Assembly: GCA_934754515.1 (NCBI GenBank)
Contig: CAKVIG010000009.1
Span: forward strand, 1-64,000
Direction of reading: 5' to 3'
Source: an uncultured Candidatus Melainabacteria bacterium
GTDB taxonomy: Bacteria; Cyanobacteriota; Vampirovibrionia; Gastranaerophilales; Gastranaerophilaceae
Length of the DNA: 64,000 bases
Both the position numbers and the translations under genes were made by a program. Shown one piece after another: positions 1-8,718 of the stretch; positions within the stretch are counted from its first letter, which is position 1, and every line of letters starts with the position of its first letter. The notes below the pieces were generated by a model, which saw only the letters and a program-made list of their open reading frames with translations, searched no databases and was not told where the DNA came from.

Positions 1-142
1 AGCTACGCACGTAGACATTGGGACGGGTGACAAAAAAAATCTACAAGCTTGATTTGGAACGCCGAGTCACCCTTTTGGTGGGATTACGTAGTTGGACGTG
101 AGATTTGGGTGCTACGCACGTAGACATTAGGGCGGATGACAA
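1..142. repeat. Partial tandem/direct repeat of about 32 bp
   Basis: A unit beginning GCTACGCACGTAGACATT and ending in TGACAA occurs at about 2-33 and again at about 111-142, 109 bp apart, with a few mismatches. Each copy starts with the inverted repeat CTACG-CA-CGTAG. No gene is seen here. The window edge cuts the first copy, so the array may continue to the left. Confidence 0.6.
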
Positions 143-167
143 TAATAAAAGAAGCTATTTAATAACA

Positions 168-205
168 CCCTCTCCCGCCTTCGGCACCCTCCCCCGAGGG
201 AGGGA
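168..205. repeat. R1 palindromic repeat, intact copy
   Basis: Short intergenic palindrome of the CCCTCTCCC...GGGAGGG type: CACCCTCTCCCGCC is followed by CCCCCGAGGGAGGG. The same family recurs at about 22919, 23001, 60226 and inside ilvD (14716-14814). Two further copies are split by another element (near 257-436 and 28797-28945). Confidence 0.7.
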
Positions 206-247
206 ACTAAAGACGCTCAATTTTTGTAATTTTATTGCTACTTAATT

Positions 248-436
248 TACGTAAACCACTCCCTCCCTCGGGGGAACGGATTTTCGGTAGGGCGATGTCG
301 AGCGTAAGCGAGCAAGCCCGTAAGAGCAAATAACATGGAAATAGCAAGAACAATCCGCTAGGATTTGTTGTTATTAAAATGTTATGCTCGCCCGAATAAT
401 CCAAGACAGGGTGCCGAAGGCGGGAGAGGGTGTTAT
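248..436. repeat. R1 palindromic repeat split by an inserted element
   Basis: The two arms of an R1 repeat lie at about 248-276 and 408-436. Joined together they reproduce the intact copy at 168-205 read on the other strand. The intervening 131 bp (277-407) are a separate fold-back element. Confidence 0.65.
277..407 (-). mobile_element. M1 fold-back (MITE-like) element, copy A
   Basis: On the minus strand the element runs from GTCTTGGATTATTCGGGC to GCCCTACCGAAAATCCG. Its ends are imperfect inverted repeats (GGATTATTCGG against GGATTTTCGG), and the interior folds on itself around AAATCC...GGATTT. It has no ORF of its own. A closely related 113-bp copy lies at 28813-28925. Copy A carries about 18 extra bases near one end. 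Both copies sit in the middle of an R1 palindrome. Its mobility is inferred from these two nested positions. Confidence 0.6.
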
Positions 437-448
437 AAAAATTAAAAA

Positions 449-492
449 CAAAAAAAACAATAGCCGTTGTCAAAAAAAATACAACGACTATT
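449..492 (-). terminator. Intrinsic terminator of the glycine-cleavage operon
   Basis: On the minus strand AATAGTCGTTGT pairs over 12 bp (one G-U) with ACAACGGCTATT, followed by a T-rich tract. It lies 22 bp past the gcvPA stop codon, so the operon appears to end without gcvPB. Confidence 0.8.
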
Positions 493-514
493 ATTTTTAA
501 ATTTCAAAAAAGTT

Positions 515-1753
515 CTACAAAGCTTCTATATAATCCAAAATTTCTTCTTCAGCATTCATTTCAGTTGCACATACCAAAATTCTTCTATCATCAATTTTAA
601 TACCACCCAAAATATTTGCTTCTTTTAGTGTAGCCAAATATTTATCGGCATCCTCAACCTCAACAACAAACTCGTTGAAGAAATTCTTATTCATTGTTCT
701 AATACCTTTACCGTTAAGCATTTTAGACAAAGCGTGTGCCATATTCGCAGACAAAACACTTGCTTCTCTAAAACCTTTTTCACCTAAAAGGCTCAAATAT
801 AACGTTGCAGATAAAGCTACCAGCGATTGATTAGAACAAATGTTACTTGTTGCTTTTTCACGCTTAATATGTTGTTCTCTTGTCTGAATTGTCAATGTAA
901 AAGCTTGTTCTCCGTCAGCGTCAACGGTTCTACCCACCAAACGTCCGGGGAGTTGACGCATATAAGCTTCTTTACAAGCCATATAGCCTGCATGTGGTCC
1001 CCCAAAATTCATAGGAACACCCAGAGGTTGAACATCTCCTACAACAATATCAGCTTCCACTGGAGGTTTAATTACAGCTAAAGCCGCTAAATTAGCGCAC
1101 ACAATAAACAAAGTATCAGGCTTAATTAAAGCCCTGACTTCGCCAAAATAATCAGGATATTGAACTAAAACGCAACAATAATCCACCGTGTTTTCTGGCA
1201 GTTCGTCAAACCACTCAACTTCAATACCTTGTGCCCAAGTATAGGTTTTAACAACCTCTTTATACTCAGGATTTAACAAATTAGAAACAAGTGCCTTGTT
1301 CTTTTTACCTTTCGCAATTCTGTGTGCCATTAAAATAGCCTCCGCACAAGCAGAACCGCCATCATACATAGAAGCGTTAGCAATATCCATGCCGGTCAAT
1401 CTTGAAATCATAGTCTGATATTCATAGATTATTTGCAAAGTTCCCTGCGAAATTTCAGGTTGATAAGGAGTGTAAGCGGTTAAAAACTCAAACCTTTGTG
1501 CTACATAATTTACACATGCCGGAATGAACTTATTGTAAACTCCCCCTCCTAAAAAGTTTGCATACTCGGTTTTATTCTTTCTTGCAAGCTTTTTAATCTC
1601 TTTTTGCGCTTCCATTTCGCTCTTAGGATTGTAAAGGCTAAAATCCTTAAATTTTACAGGTATTTGTTTAAATAAATCGTCAACAGACGCTAGTGAAATT
1701 TCATCCAGCATTTGTTTTCTAATTTCATCTGTATGTGCTAAAAAGTTTTTCAT
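515..1753 (-). CDS. gcvPA: Glycine dehydrogenase (decarboxylating) subunit 1
   Basis: This is the N-terminal half of the two-subunit P-protein of the glycine cleavage system, which decarboxylates glycine and passes the aminomethyl group to lipoyl-GcvH. At 412 residues it is somewhat short for the GcvPA family (about 440-450). It shows the expected YTPYQPEISQGTLQ and GGPHAGYMA motifs. The PLP lysine belongs to subunit 2, which is not nearby. The ATG overlaps the gcvH stop by one base (TAATG), so the two are translationally coupled. A terminator and repeats follow directly, so gcvPB must be elsewhere in the genome. Confidence 0.95.
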   Translation of the reverse strand: MKNFLAHTDEIRKQMLDEISLASVDDLFKQIPVKFKDFSLYNPKSEMEAQKEIKKLARKNKTEYANFLGGGVYNKFIPACVNYVAQRFEFLTAYTPYQPEISQGTLQIIYEYQTMISRLTGMDIANASMYDGGSACAEAILMAHRIAKGKKNKALVSNLLNPEYKEVVKTYTWAQGIEVEWFDELPENTVDYCCVLVQYPDYFGEVRALIKPDTLFIVCANLAALAVIKPPVEADIVVGDVQPLGVPMNFGGPHAGYMACKEAYMRQLPGRLVGRTVDADGEQAFTLTIQTREQHIKREKATSNICSNQSLVALSATLYLSLLGEKGFREASVLSANMAHALSKMLNGKGIRTMNKNFFNEFVVEVEDADKYLATLKEANILGGIKIDDRRILVCATEMNAEEEILDYIEAL

Positions 1754-2127
1754 TATTCAATTTCTTCTTTATAATCTGAGTAATCCATTAAATCTGCAAA
1801 TTCAACTTGATCTGCGACTGATTTGATTTTTACAAACCATTTGTTTTCATAGCTTTCATCATTTAATAATTCAGGGCTATCAACAATTTCTTCGTTAATT
1901 TCAACTACTTCGCCTGAAATTGGCATATAAATTTCAGAAGCAGCTTTAACGGATTCAATAGTTGCGAATGCTTCATTTTTAGAGAATGTTGCACCAACTT
2001 CCGGCAACTCTATAAAAACAATGTCACCTAATTGTTCGATTGCATAATCTGTAATACCAACTTCGTAAGTATCGCCTTGTTCCAAGACATATTCATGAGT
2101 TTTTGTGCATAACATGCTTTCGTTCAT
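1753..2127 (-). CDS. gcvH: Glycine cleavage system H protein
   Basis: GcvH carries the aminomethyl intermediate on a lipoylated lysine between the P and T proteins. The 124-residue length is typical. The lipoyl site is visible as ESVKAASE with the lysine at about residue 61, and the glycine-rich fold (VGITDYAIEQLGD) is intact. It lies between gcvT (12-bp gap) and gcvPA (1-base overlap) in one leftward operon. Confidence 0.97.
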   Translation of the reverse strand: MNESMLCTKTHEYVLEQGDTYEVGITDYAIEQLGDIVFIELPEVGATFSKNEAFATIESVKAASEIYMPISGEVVEINEEIVDSPELLNDESYENKWFVKIKSVADQVEFADLMDYSDYKEEIE

Positions 2128-2139
2128 TTAAATTATCTC

Positions 2140-3243
2140 CTATTTATTTGTCTTATTTTTCTTTTCTACAAATGGACGTTTAACAATTTCAGCATTGTGT
2201 AATTTTTCTCTTATTGATACTTGAATTGTAGAGCCAACAGCTAAATTGTCAAGATTTTTTATGTAAGCAAGTGCGATATTGTCACCTCTAATTGGCGAAA
2301 TTCCACCACTCGTAACAATTCCGATTTTTTCATTATTATAAAATACTTCATAACCATGTCTTGCAATTGATTTATCAAGCATTTTTAAACCGATTAATTT
2401 CTTTTCGACTCCATTTTTTAATTGCTCTTCAATTCTTGCTTTGCCATTATAATCTTCTATTTTATTTTTACATACTGACCAAGCAAGTCCTGCTTCAATT
2501 GGCGTTGTATTTTCGTCTAAATCATTGCCATATAAATGTAATGCAGCTTCAAGTCTTAATGTGTCTCTTGCGCCAAGTCCTATTGGTTTGATTCCAAATT
2601 CCTTACCTGCATCTAAAAGTTTATCCCATAAGTATTCAGAAAACTCGTTTCTAACCATAATTTCAACGCCGTCTTCACCTGTATAGCCGGTTCTTGAAAT
2701 CCAAAGATTTATGTTATACAATTCTCCTCTTTTTATAGAGAAAAACGATGGCAACTCATTAACACCAAGCTTTTTAATAAGTTCGCAAGCCTTAGGCCCT
2801 TGAACCGCTAAAAGTGAATAATTATGCGATTCATTTACAATAGAAACATCAAATCCGCACTTATTACGAACCATCCAATTTAAATCTTCATCAATTCTTG
2901 AAGCATTTGCTATAATTAAATATTTCTTATCTTCAAGCTTATAAATAATTAAATCATCAATAATTCCGCCTTGCTTGTTTGTAAGTTGGCAATAAACGGC
3001 TTTCAAATCTACAAGCTTTGTTAAATCTTGCGGAACAAGCTTATTTAGATATGGAAGCGCATCTTCACCATAGACAATTACTTCTCCCATGTGCGAAACA
3101 TCAAACAAACCAACAGCTTCTCTGACAGTCCTATGTTCTTCAATAATAGATGAGTACTGTACAGGCATATCCCAACCTGCAAAATCAACCATTCTTGCGC
3201 CTAGTGCTACGTGTTTATCATGTAAAAAAGTTTGCTTAGTCAT
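2140..3243 (-). CDS. gcvT: Aminomethyltransferase (glycine cleavage T protein)
   Basis: GcvT releases ammonia from aminomethyl-GcvH and transfers the one-carbon unit to tetrahydrofolate. The 367-residue length is normal. Family motifs include FDVSHMGE near the N terminus, SRTGYTGEDG in the middle and GLGARDTLRLEA. It is the first gene of the gcvT-gcvH-gcvPA operon. The upstream gap of about 100 bp holds a terminator for dnaJ and is too short for a tandem glycine riboswitch. Confidence 0.97.
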   Translation of the reverse strand: MTKQTFLHDKHVALGARMVDFAGWDMPVQYSSIIEEHRTVREAVGLFDVSHMGEVIVYGEDALPYLNKLVPQDLTKLVDLKAVYCQLTNKQGGIIDDLIIYKLEDKKYLIIANASRIDEDLNWMVRNKCGFDVSIVNESHNYSLLAVQGPKACELIKKLGVNELPSFFSIKRGELYNINLWISRTGYTGEDGVEIMVRNEFSEYLWDKLLDAGKEFGIKPIGLGARDTLRLEAALHLYGNDLDENTTPIEAGLAWSVCKNKIEDYNGKARIEEQLKNGVEKKLIGLKMLDKSIARHGYEVFYNNEKIGIVTSGGISPIRGDNIALAYIKNLDNLAVGSTIQVSIREKLHNAEIVKRPFVEKKNKTNK

Positions 3244-3307
3244 ATATCCCCCATATCTTTTTCTATTGTCTTAATTTTGAGGGAATATGTCAAGTAAAAT
3301 ATTATAC

Positions 3308-3341
3308 AAAAATAGGATGGATTTTTATCCACCCTATTTTT
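3308..3341 (-). terminator. Intrinsic terminator after dnaJ
   Basis: The hairpin AATAGG-TGGAT...ATCC-CCTATT is flanked by A and T runs on both sides, directly after the dnaJ stop codon at 3343. The symmetric flanks would let it work in both directions. It insulates gcvT from dnaJ read-through. Confidence 0.75.
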
Positions 3342-3342
3342 G

Positions 3343-4380
3343 TTAAACACTTAACTTTTGAATTTTCTTATATAAATCTATGACTTCATTTGACAAGTTT
3401 TTAGGAACTATGATTTTTATTTTTGCATTCAAGTCTCCATAACCGCTGTTTTTTGGAAGCCCCATTTGTTTTAGTCTTAAAGATTGACCGCTAGAAACAC
3501 CCGCAGGAATTTTTATATTTATCTTACCGTGCAAGGTTTCAATATCTTTAGAGCAGCCTAATACAGCTTCCGGAGGTGTGATTTCAACTTCTTTTACCAA
3601 ATTATCACCATCAAACTCATACTCGGAATCTTTGAAGTGAACTACTAAATATAAATCGCCTTTGCGTCCGTATTCATCCGCTTTACCTTCACCCTTAAGA
3701 CGAACTTTTTTACCTTCCGTTACACCTTTAGGTAATTTTACTTTAACCGTTCTCGGATTAGAAATAATACCGGTTCCACCACAGTGTGAACAATAACCGC
3801 CATGACAATATGGACATTTTTCCATATCGGTAAATGTTACAGATATGGGTTTACCTTCAAAAATTTCTTTTGCTGTCACATTAAGATTCTTTGTAATATC
3901 TAAATCTTCTGATTTAGCTTGTTGTTGAGAAGCTCGTCTTGAACGGGCTTGTGAAGCACCGCCTCCTGCAGCCTGTGAGAAATCAAATCCGCCGAAGTTA
4001 GCTCCATGACCACCTGCCATTCCGCCCATCATATCACCAAATAATGAACCGAAGAAATCGGAGAAACCGCTTCCGCCAAAATCAAAGCTTTGTGCTCCAC
4101 CTTGGTTAAAATTGAAATTAAAGTTTTCGAATCCGGGAGGTGGTGTGTAGTCAGCCCCGCCTTGCCAGTTTGAACCTAAGCTATCATATCTTTGACGTTT
4201 AGCCTTATCTGACAAAACTTCATAAGCTTCATTTATATCTTTAAATTTTTCTTCAGCCTCTTTTGTTTTATTTACATCAGGGTGGTATTTTCTGGCAAGT
4301 TTTCTGTATGCTGACTTAATCGCAGCTGCATCCGCATCACGACTTACACCCAATATTTCATAGTAATCTTTGTATTTCAT
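3343..4380 (-). CDS. dnaJ: DnaJ/Hsp40 co-chaperone with reduced zinc finger
   Basis: This J-domain protein stimulates the ATPase of DnaK and delivers unfolded clients. Residues 1-70 are the J domain with HPD at 33-35. A long Gly/Phe-rich region follows (about 75-150), then the zinc-binding segment and two CTD beta domains ([28 protein letters not shown]). The zinc segment has only CPYCHGG and CSHCGGTG, that is two CxxC pairs instead of the four of classical DnaJ, which makes it intermediate between type I DnaJ and CbpA. dnaK and grpE are not adjacent. The start has the SD-like AAGGAC upstream. Confidence 0.88.
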   Translation of the reverse strand: MKYKDYYEILGVSRDADAAAIKSAYRKLARKYHPDVNKTKEAEEKFKDINEAYEVLSDKAKRQRYDSLGSNWQGGADYTPPPGFENFNFNFNQGGAQSFDFGGSGFSDFFGSLFGDMMGGMAGGHGANFGGFDFSQAAGGGASQARSRRASQQQAKSEDLDITKNLNVTAKEIFEGKPISVTFTDMEKCPYCHGGYCSHCGGTGIISNPRTVKVKLPKGVTEGKKVRLKGEGKADEYGRKGDLYLVVHFKDSEYEFDGDNLVKEVEITPPEAVLGCSKDIETLHGKINIKIPAGVSSGQSLRLKQMGLPKNSGYGDLNAKIKIIVPKNLSNEVIDLYKKIQKLSV

Positions 4381-4490
4381 AATAAGTCCTTTTTACTCTA
4401 TATATAAATTTTAATACATAATATTACAAAACTTAATAAAATTAACGATTTTTTAATTTTCATTATTGTTGCAGTGTTTTGGTAAACAAA

Positions 4491-5141
4491 CTAAATATAA
4501 AGCTTCGCAAAATCTAAATCGCTCTTAATTGTGATTTTTATATTTGTATAACTACCGTTTACGATATAGACAGGTATATTCAATTCTTCCAGCATAGAGC
4601 AATCGTCTGTAAAATTACCGTCTTTCAATTTTTCATGAGCTTCTTTAATAATAGAAGTCTTAAATGCTTGCGGAGTCTGGGTATTATATAATTTTGAACG
4701 GTCAATTGTACGGATAATTCTACCTGTCGCATCAACTTCTTTAATTGTATCCGTCGTTTTTGTCATAACAGTTACCGCGTCTTTGTCCAAAACTGCTTCT
4801 AATACGTAAGCAATTGTGTCTTTTCTGATTAGCGGGCGAGCCCCGTCATGAATTAAAACATAGTCATTTTTAACAACTTGTAAAGCGTTATATACAGACT
4901 TTTGTCTGGTATTTCCACCTTCTATAATCTTAACCTTCGGACTGTCAAATAATTCTTGCAAGATTTCAATAATTGAACTGTTTGCGGAAATAATTATTTC
5001 AGCAATCTCATCAAAATCAATAAATTTTGATACAGTTTCTTCTATAACGGTTTTGTCGTTAATTTTTTCTAACAATTTATTTTTATTACCGTAACGCGAT
5101 GATGTTCCGCCGGCTGTTATTATAAGTGAAAACTTTTTCAT
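4491..5141 (-). CDS. ispD: 2-C-methyl-D-erythritol 4-phosphate cytidylyltransferase
   Basis: IspD makes CDP-methylerythritol from MEP and CTP in the non-mevalonate isoprenoid pathway. The 216-residue protein has the N-terminal nucleotide-binding loop AGGTSSRYG, the VLIHDGARPLI motif and the later TDTIKEVD and YNTQTPQAF signatures. It overlaps the upstream thiL by 4 bases (ATGA), suggesting coupled translation. Confidence 0.94.
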   Translation of the reverse strand: MKKFSLIITAGGTSSRYGNKNKLLEKINDKTVIEETVSKFIDFDEIAEIIISANSSIIEILQELFDSPKVKIIEGGNTRQKSVYNALQVVKNDYVLIHDGARPLIRKDTIAYVLEAVLDKDAVTVMTKTTDTIKEVDATGRIIRTIDRSKLYNTQTPQAFKTSIIKEAHEKLKDGNFTDDCSMLEELNIPVYIVNGSYTNIKITIKSDLDFAKLYI

Positions 5142-6004
5142 ACTTCCTCTTTCTCAAAATGGTTATATAAACCTAATTCGTCATAATTGTAATACTTTTT
5201 ATCATCGATTTTTAATATATAATCTTGTTTTTCAATTACTTCACCGATTATCTCATATTCTGTAATTTTTTCCAAAAATTTTCTTGGGACTGTCGCGACT
5301 AGTTTATAATCTTCAGCTCCAAAGATTCCCTCAACAAGCTTTGAATTAATCGAAACATTACTAGAGTTTGCAATTTGAAACAGAGCATCGGCTAAACCGT
5401 CAGAAGTGTCCATCATTGCATATTCTTCGTTTATTTGAGTTGCTATCTCTTTTGCAAAATTTTCTTCTAATTGCGGTTCTAAATGCGCACGAATGAGTTC
5501 CAAATTATCACCGCCATTCATCAACTCCTTTAAACCTAATGAGCTTTTTCCAAATTCACCTTTTGTAATAACAACATCACCAACTTGCGCATTACTTCTT
5601 GATGAGATTTTACGGCCATTTGTTGTGCCGATTGCAGTAATTGAAACATAAACTTTATCAGCACCCGTAATATCTCCACCAATAATTTTTGCGCCTCTTA
5701 AAGCCGATTTTGCACCTTTATAAAATTCTTCTATAAAATTTTCATCAATGCTTGAAGGGAGAGAAAGTGCAATAGTTATATATTTAGGCTCAGCTCCAGA
5801 AGCTAACACATCACTAATATTTACGGTAACAGCTTTATAACCCAATTGATATGGCGTACACCACGCAAGTTTAAAATGCACATTTTCTACTAAACTGTCT
5901 TGAGTTACTACAATCCCCAAGTCCTTAAGATATGCGCAATCATCACCTATATATTCATTGCCAATCTGATTTTTTATTATATTAATAAAATCTTGCTCTT
6001 TCAA
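5138..6004 (-). CDS. thiL: Thiamine-monophosphate kinase
   Basis: ThiL phosphorylates thiamine monophosphate to thiamine diphosphate. Motifs are IGDDCAYL, VNISDVLASGAEPK, GGDITGADKVYVS and MDTSDGLADAL. At 288 residues it is slightly shorter than the usual 310-330. The start codon appears to be TTG (complement of 6002-6004), preceded by the SD-like GGGAAAG. No TPP riboswitch is recognisable upstream. A small hairpin (6012-6041) covers the SD region. Confidence 0.9.
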   Translation of the reverse strand: MKEQDFINIIKNQIGNEYIGDDCAYLKDLGIVVTQDSLVENVHFKLAWCTPYQLGYKAVTVNISDVLASGAEPKYITIALSLPSSIDENFIEEFYKGAKSALRGAKIIGGDITGADKVYVSITAIGTTNGRKISSRSNAQVGDVVITKGEFGKSSLGLKELMNGGDNLELIRAHLEPQLEENFAKEIATQINEEYAMMDTSDGLADALFQIANSSNVSINSKLVEGIFGAEDYKLVATVPRKFLEKITEYEIIGEVIEKQDYILKIDDKKYYNYDELGLYNHFEKEEV

Positions 6005-6011
6005 AATAACT

Positions 6012-6041
6012 TTCCCTGCATAAATCTATTATACAGGGGAA
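6012..6041 (-). promoter_or_regulatory. Hairpin overlapping the thiL ribosome binding site
   Basis: On the minus strand TTCCCCTG pairs with CAGGGAA (one bulged base). The 3' arm contains the AGGGAA that would serve as SD for the TTG start of thiL 8 bases on. It could limit initiation; this role is inferred from position only. Confidence 0.4.
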
Positions 6042-6090
6042 GTATTTAAAATGTAAAAAACTTTTTATAACTCTACAGGAAATACAATTG

Positions 6091-6801
6091 TTAATATTTT
6101 TTATTTATCAAAGAATTGTGTGCCAAATTCTCAATTGTATCTTCTAGTGGTTCAGGTTTTGAACCTAATGCCAACTCTATTAAATAATCTGCAAATTGAG
6201 GATTTTTAGGTAAAAACGAACCGTGTAAATATGTGCCGAATACATTCTTGTATCTTGCACCTTCACTTTTATCTTGACCATTGTTACCATGCCCGATAAC
6301 AACTTGACCTATCGCTTCTGTGCTTCCTTGCAAGTAAGTTAGCCCGCTATGGTTCTCAAAACCAACCAAAGAGTTTGGTTCGACCAAATCTGTATGAACC
6401 GTAACGTTACCGATAAATCTTTTATCTCCTGCTACGGTATAAGCATCTAAAAGACTTATGCCTAAAAGTTTTTCTCCATTATGCGGTTGATAATAATGTC
6501 CCATTAACTGATATCCACCGCAAATTCCAAGAAAAACAGACATTCTGTCACGTTCGGCTGTCAAAAATTCTTTATGTTTTTGCAATTCCTTTGAAACTGC
6601 AATCTGCTGTAAATCTTGACCGCCGCCAATAAAATACATATCGTGCTCGGAAATTTCATCACCAACATTTATTTCATCGATTTCAATTTCAATTCCGCGC
6701 CATTCGCATCTTTTCTTTATAGCCAAAATATTACCGCCATCGCCGTAAATATTAAGCAATTTAGGGTACAAATGCGCAAGTTTGATTTTCTTTTTTGGCA
6801 T
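6091..6801 (-). CDS. gatD: GatD-like lipid II isoglutaminyl synthase amidotransferase subunit
   Basis: This is a class-I glutamine amidotransferase of the CobB/CobQ-like type. In the MurT/GatD complex the subunit supplies ammonia to amidate the D-Glu of lipid II. Family features are LYPKLLNIYGDGGN, FIGGGQDLQQ, the nucleophile elbow LGICGGYQLMG, GFENHSGLTY and the C-terminal GTYLHGSFLPKNP. The length of 236 residues is close to characterised GatD proteins. The ligase partner MurT is not next to it, which is unusual. Its ATG overlaps the recO stop by one base. Confidence 0.85.
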   Translation of the reverse strand: MPKKKIKLAHLYPKLLNIYGDGGNILAIKKRCEWRGIEIEIDEINVGDEISEHDMYFIGGGQDLQQIAVSKELQKHKEFLTAERDRMSVFLGICGGYQLMGHYYQPHNGEKLLGISLLDAYTVAGDKRFIGNVTVHTDLVEPNSLVGFENHSGLTYLQGSTEAIGQVVIGHGNNGQDKSEGARYKNVFGTYLHGSFLPKNPQFADYLIELALGSKPEPLEDTIENLAHNSLINKKY

Positions 6802-7568
6802 TACACACCTGCCATTTCTTTAATCAATTTTACTGATTTTTGGCGTTTGTTGGTATGAGTTTTAATGTATTCATCCAACAAATCAAAGCAAACCTGACAA
6901 ACTTTTTCAGTAGCTTTTCTGTCATACTCGCTTTCGTATTCAAAATCGAATTGAAGCATAGCTTGCAAAAAATCACGAATTTTGTTGTGCATTTTAAGTT
7001 TTACACCCAAATGCTCATTGCATTCTTTGCAAATAATGCCGCCCATTGATGATGAAAAGTACATTTCTTCATCCAACACTTGTTCACGACAGCAAAGGCA
7101 GGTATCTAATTCCACGCAGAATCCCATTATCAAAAGCATTTTTAGTTGGAATTTAATCGCTGCAATAAGCATATCTTTTTTTTCTACAGAATTCGAAATT
7201 CTGTTCAAAGCTTTATAAAGAAGCTCATAAATCTCTTTAGATGCTGATTCTGAGCCTTCGCCAAAATTCATTACCACTTCTGAAATATAAGAAGACAACA
7301 TAAGTTTATCCATATCTTCTCTTGTTTTTCTAAAATGATTTACTGTTTGCGCTTGAACAATTGTATCCATTGAACGACCTTTTAGAAGCTGCAAAGTATT
7401 AGCGACAAGCAAGTCCATTCTTGCACCAAGTTTGCTTTTAGGTTTCTTAATTCCTTTTGCAACTCCTTTTATGAGTCCGTTGTCTTTTGAATACATAACG
7501 ATGATTTTGTCCGCATCGTTCAAATTATAAGATTTTAAATTAATAGCTTCCGTAACGTAATTATTCAT
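6801..7568 (-). CDS. recO: DNA repair protein RecO
   Basis: RecO loads RecA with RecR during RecF-pathway recombination repair. The N-terminal OB fold is recognisable (TEAINLKSYNLNDADKI, GVAKGIKKPKSKLG). The helical C-terminal domain carries a four-cysteine zinc site (CLCC and CKEC pairs between about residues 157 and 183). The length of 255 residues is typical. It overlaps the upstream pilT by 8 bases and gatD by 1, so gatD-recO-pilT form one transcription unit. Confidence 0.92.
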   Translation of the reverse strand: MNNYVTEAINLKSYNLNDADKIIVMYSKDNGLIKGVAKGIKKPKSKLGARMDLLVANTLQLLKGRSMDTIVQAQTVNHFRKTREDMDKLMLSSYISEVVMNFGEGSESASKEIYELLYKALNRISNSVEKKDMLIAAIKFQLKMLLIMGFCVELDTCLCCREQVLDEEMYFSSSMGGIICKECNEHLGVKLKMHNKIRDFLQAMLQFDFEYESEYDRKATEKVCQVCFDLLDEYIKTHTNKRQKSVKLIKEMAGV

Positions 7569-8658
7569 AATAAGCCTTAGTACCCTGATACACTCCCCTA
7601 AATATTTTTTCTAATTCCGCTTCATCATTAGAACTATGCAAAGCTTCTTCTTGTGATATACATCCCTTGTCTGTTAATATTGCTAACGAAGTATTCATTG
7701 AAATCATATTATCAACCGTATTGTCATGCAACAACTCGTAAATTTCGTCAGTATTGTCTTTATTAATATAATCCTTTATAGTTGACGTTACAACCATGAT
7801 TTCACAAGCAGGAAACCTCTTTTGAGCCTTTTCTGAATATACAAGTTTTTGTGCTATCGTTGCCCTCAAAGTCTCTGACAACTGTTTTCTTATTAAATAA
7901 CGGTTAGATTCTTCAAACATATTAACAATACGGTTAATTGTCTGAACAGCATCATTAGTGTGTAGAGTTGAAAACACCAAATGCCCTGTTTCAGAAGCTT
8001 TTAGAGCTGCCTCCATAGTTTCTTTATCACGAATTTCACCGATAAATATAACATCAGGGTCTTGTCTTAAAGCATATTTTATACCGTCAGAAAAACTTTT
8101 GGTATCAACTCCGACTTGACGTTGTGAAACAATACTTTTTTTGCAGCCAAAAACATATTCAATAGGGTCTTCTATAGTTACAATATGTCTTGAACTTGTT
8201 GCATTAATTTGATTTATTAAAGATGCTATCGTAGTAGACTTTCCGCTTCCGGTAGGACCCGTTACAAGTACAATACCGTTTTGATATTCTACAATAGAAC
8301 TCAAAATTTCAGGCAGTGCTAAATCACTTAATTGAGGAATTGCGTAAGTAATATTTCTTATTACAAGTGCCGGTTGTCCAAGTTGTCGGTTATAGTTTAC
8401 CCTAAAACGAGAACACCCCTTTATTTCGTACATAAAATCAACATCGCAAAGAGTCAGAATTTCATCTCTAATCGCTGTCGGAGCAATTTCTAATATAGCA
8501 CTATCCAATTCTTCTTTTGAAAGCGTGGACATGTTAGTTTTTTTGATAAAACCGTTTTTTCTGATAAATGGCGGATGCCCAACTTTTAAATGCTCGTCAG
8601 AAGCACCGGTTGCAACTGCACTTCTCAAAAATTGAATTATATTAAAACTCTCTCCCAT
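7561..8658 (-). CDS. pilT: Type IV pilus retraction ATPase PilT
   Basis: PilT is the hexameric cytoplasmic ATPase that drives pilus retraction. It has an N-terminal PAS-like domain, then Walker A GPTGSGKST (about residue 131), the Asp box TIEDPIEYVF, Walker B DVIFIGEIRD and the His box STLHTNDA. The C-terminal region where PilT carries AIRNLI reads STIKDYI, so that motif is degenerate. At 365 residues the length is normal. The SD is GAGGAG. It pairs functionally with the pseudopilin at 47223, but no pilus assembly operon lies in this window. Confidence 0.93.
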   Translation of the reverse strand: MGESFNIIQFLRSAVATGASDEHLKVGHPPFIRKNGFIKKTNMSTLSKEELDSAILEIAPTAIRDEILTLCDVDFMYEIKGCSRFRVNYNRQLGQPALVIRNITYAIPQLSDLALPEILSSIVEYQNGIVLVTGPTGSGKSTTIASLINQINATSSRHIVTIEDPIEYVFGCKKSIVSQRQVGVDTKSFSDGIKYALRQDPDVIFIGEIRDKETMEAALKASETGHLVFSTLHTNDAVQTINRIVNMFEESNRYLIRKQLSETLRATIAQKLVYSEKAQKRFPACEIMVVTSTIKDYINKDNTDEIYELLHDNTVDNMISMNTSLAILTDKGCISQEEALHSSNDEAELEKIFRGVYQGTKAYYE

Positions 8659-8718
8659 ACGATTCTCCTCATTTTAATCGTATCATTATAGAAAATTTTT
8701 GACAAGAATTGTAACAAA

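Noticed and set aside
207..473. 88-codon minus-strand frame in the left repeat island
   Set aside because: It reads through R1 and M1 repeat sequence and the following spacer; translation of palindromic repeats explains the open frame.
827..1081. Open frame opposite gcvPA
   Set aside because: It is antisense to conserved GcvPA residues, with no ribosome binding site or recognisable protein.
3244..3342. Glycine riboswitch upstream of gcvT
   Set aside because: The gap is under 100 bp, is taken up by the dnaJ terminator, and lacks glycine aptamer motifs.
5138..6100. TPP riboswitch upstream of thiL
   Set aside because: The 87-bp gap to gatD contains only a small hairpin; the conserved CUGAGA-type TPP core is not seen.
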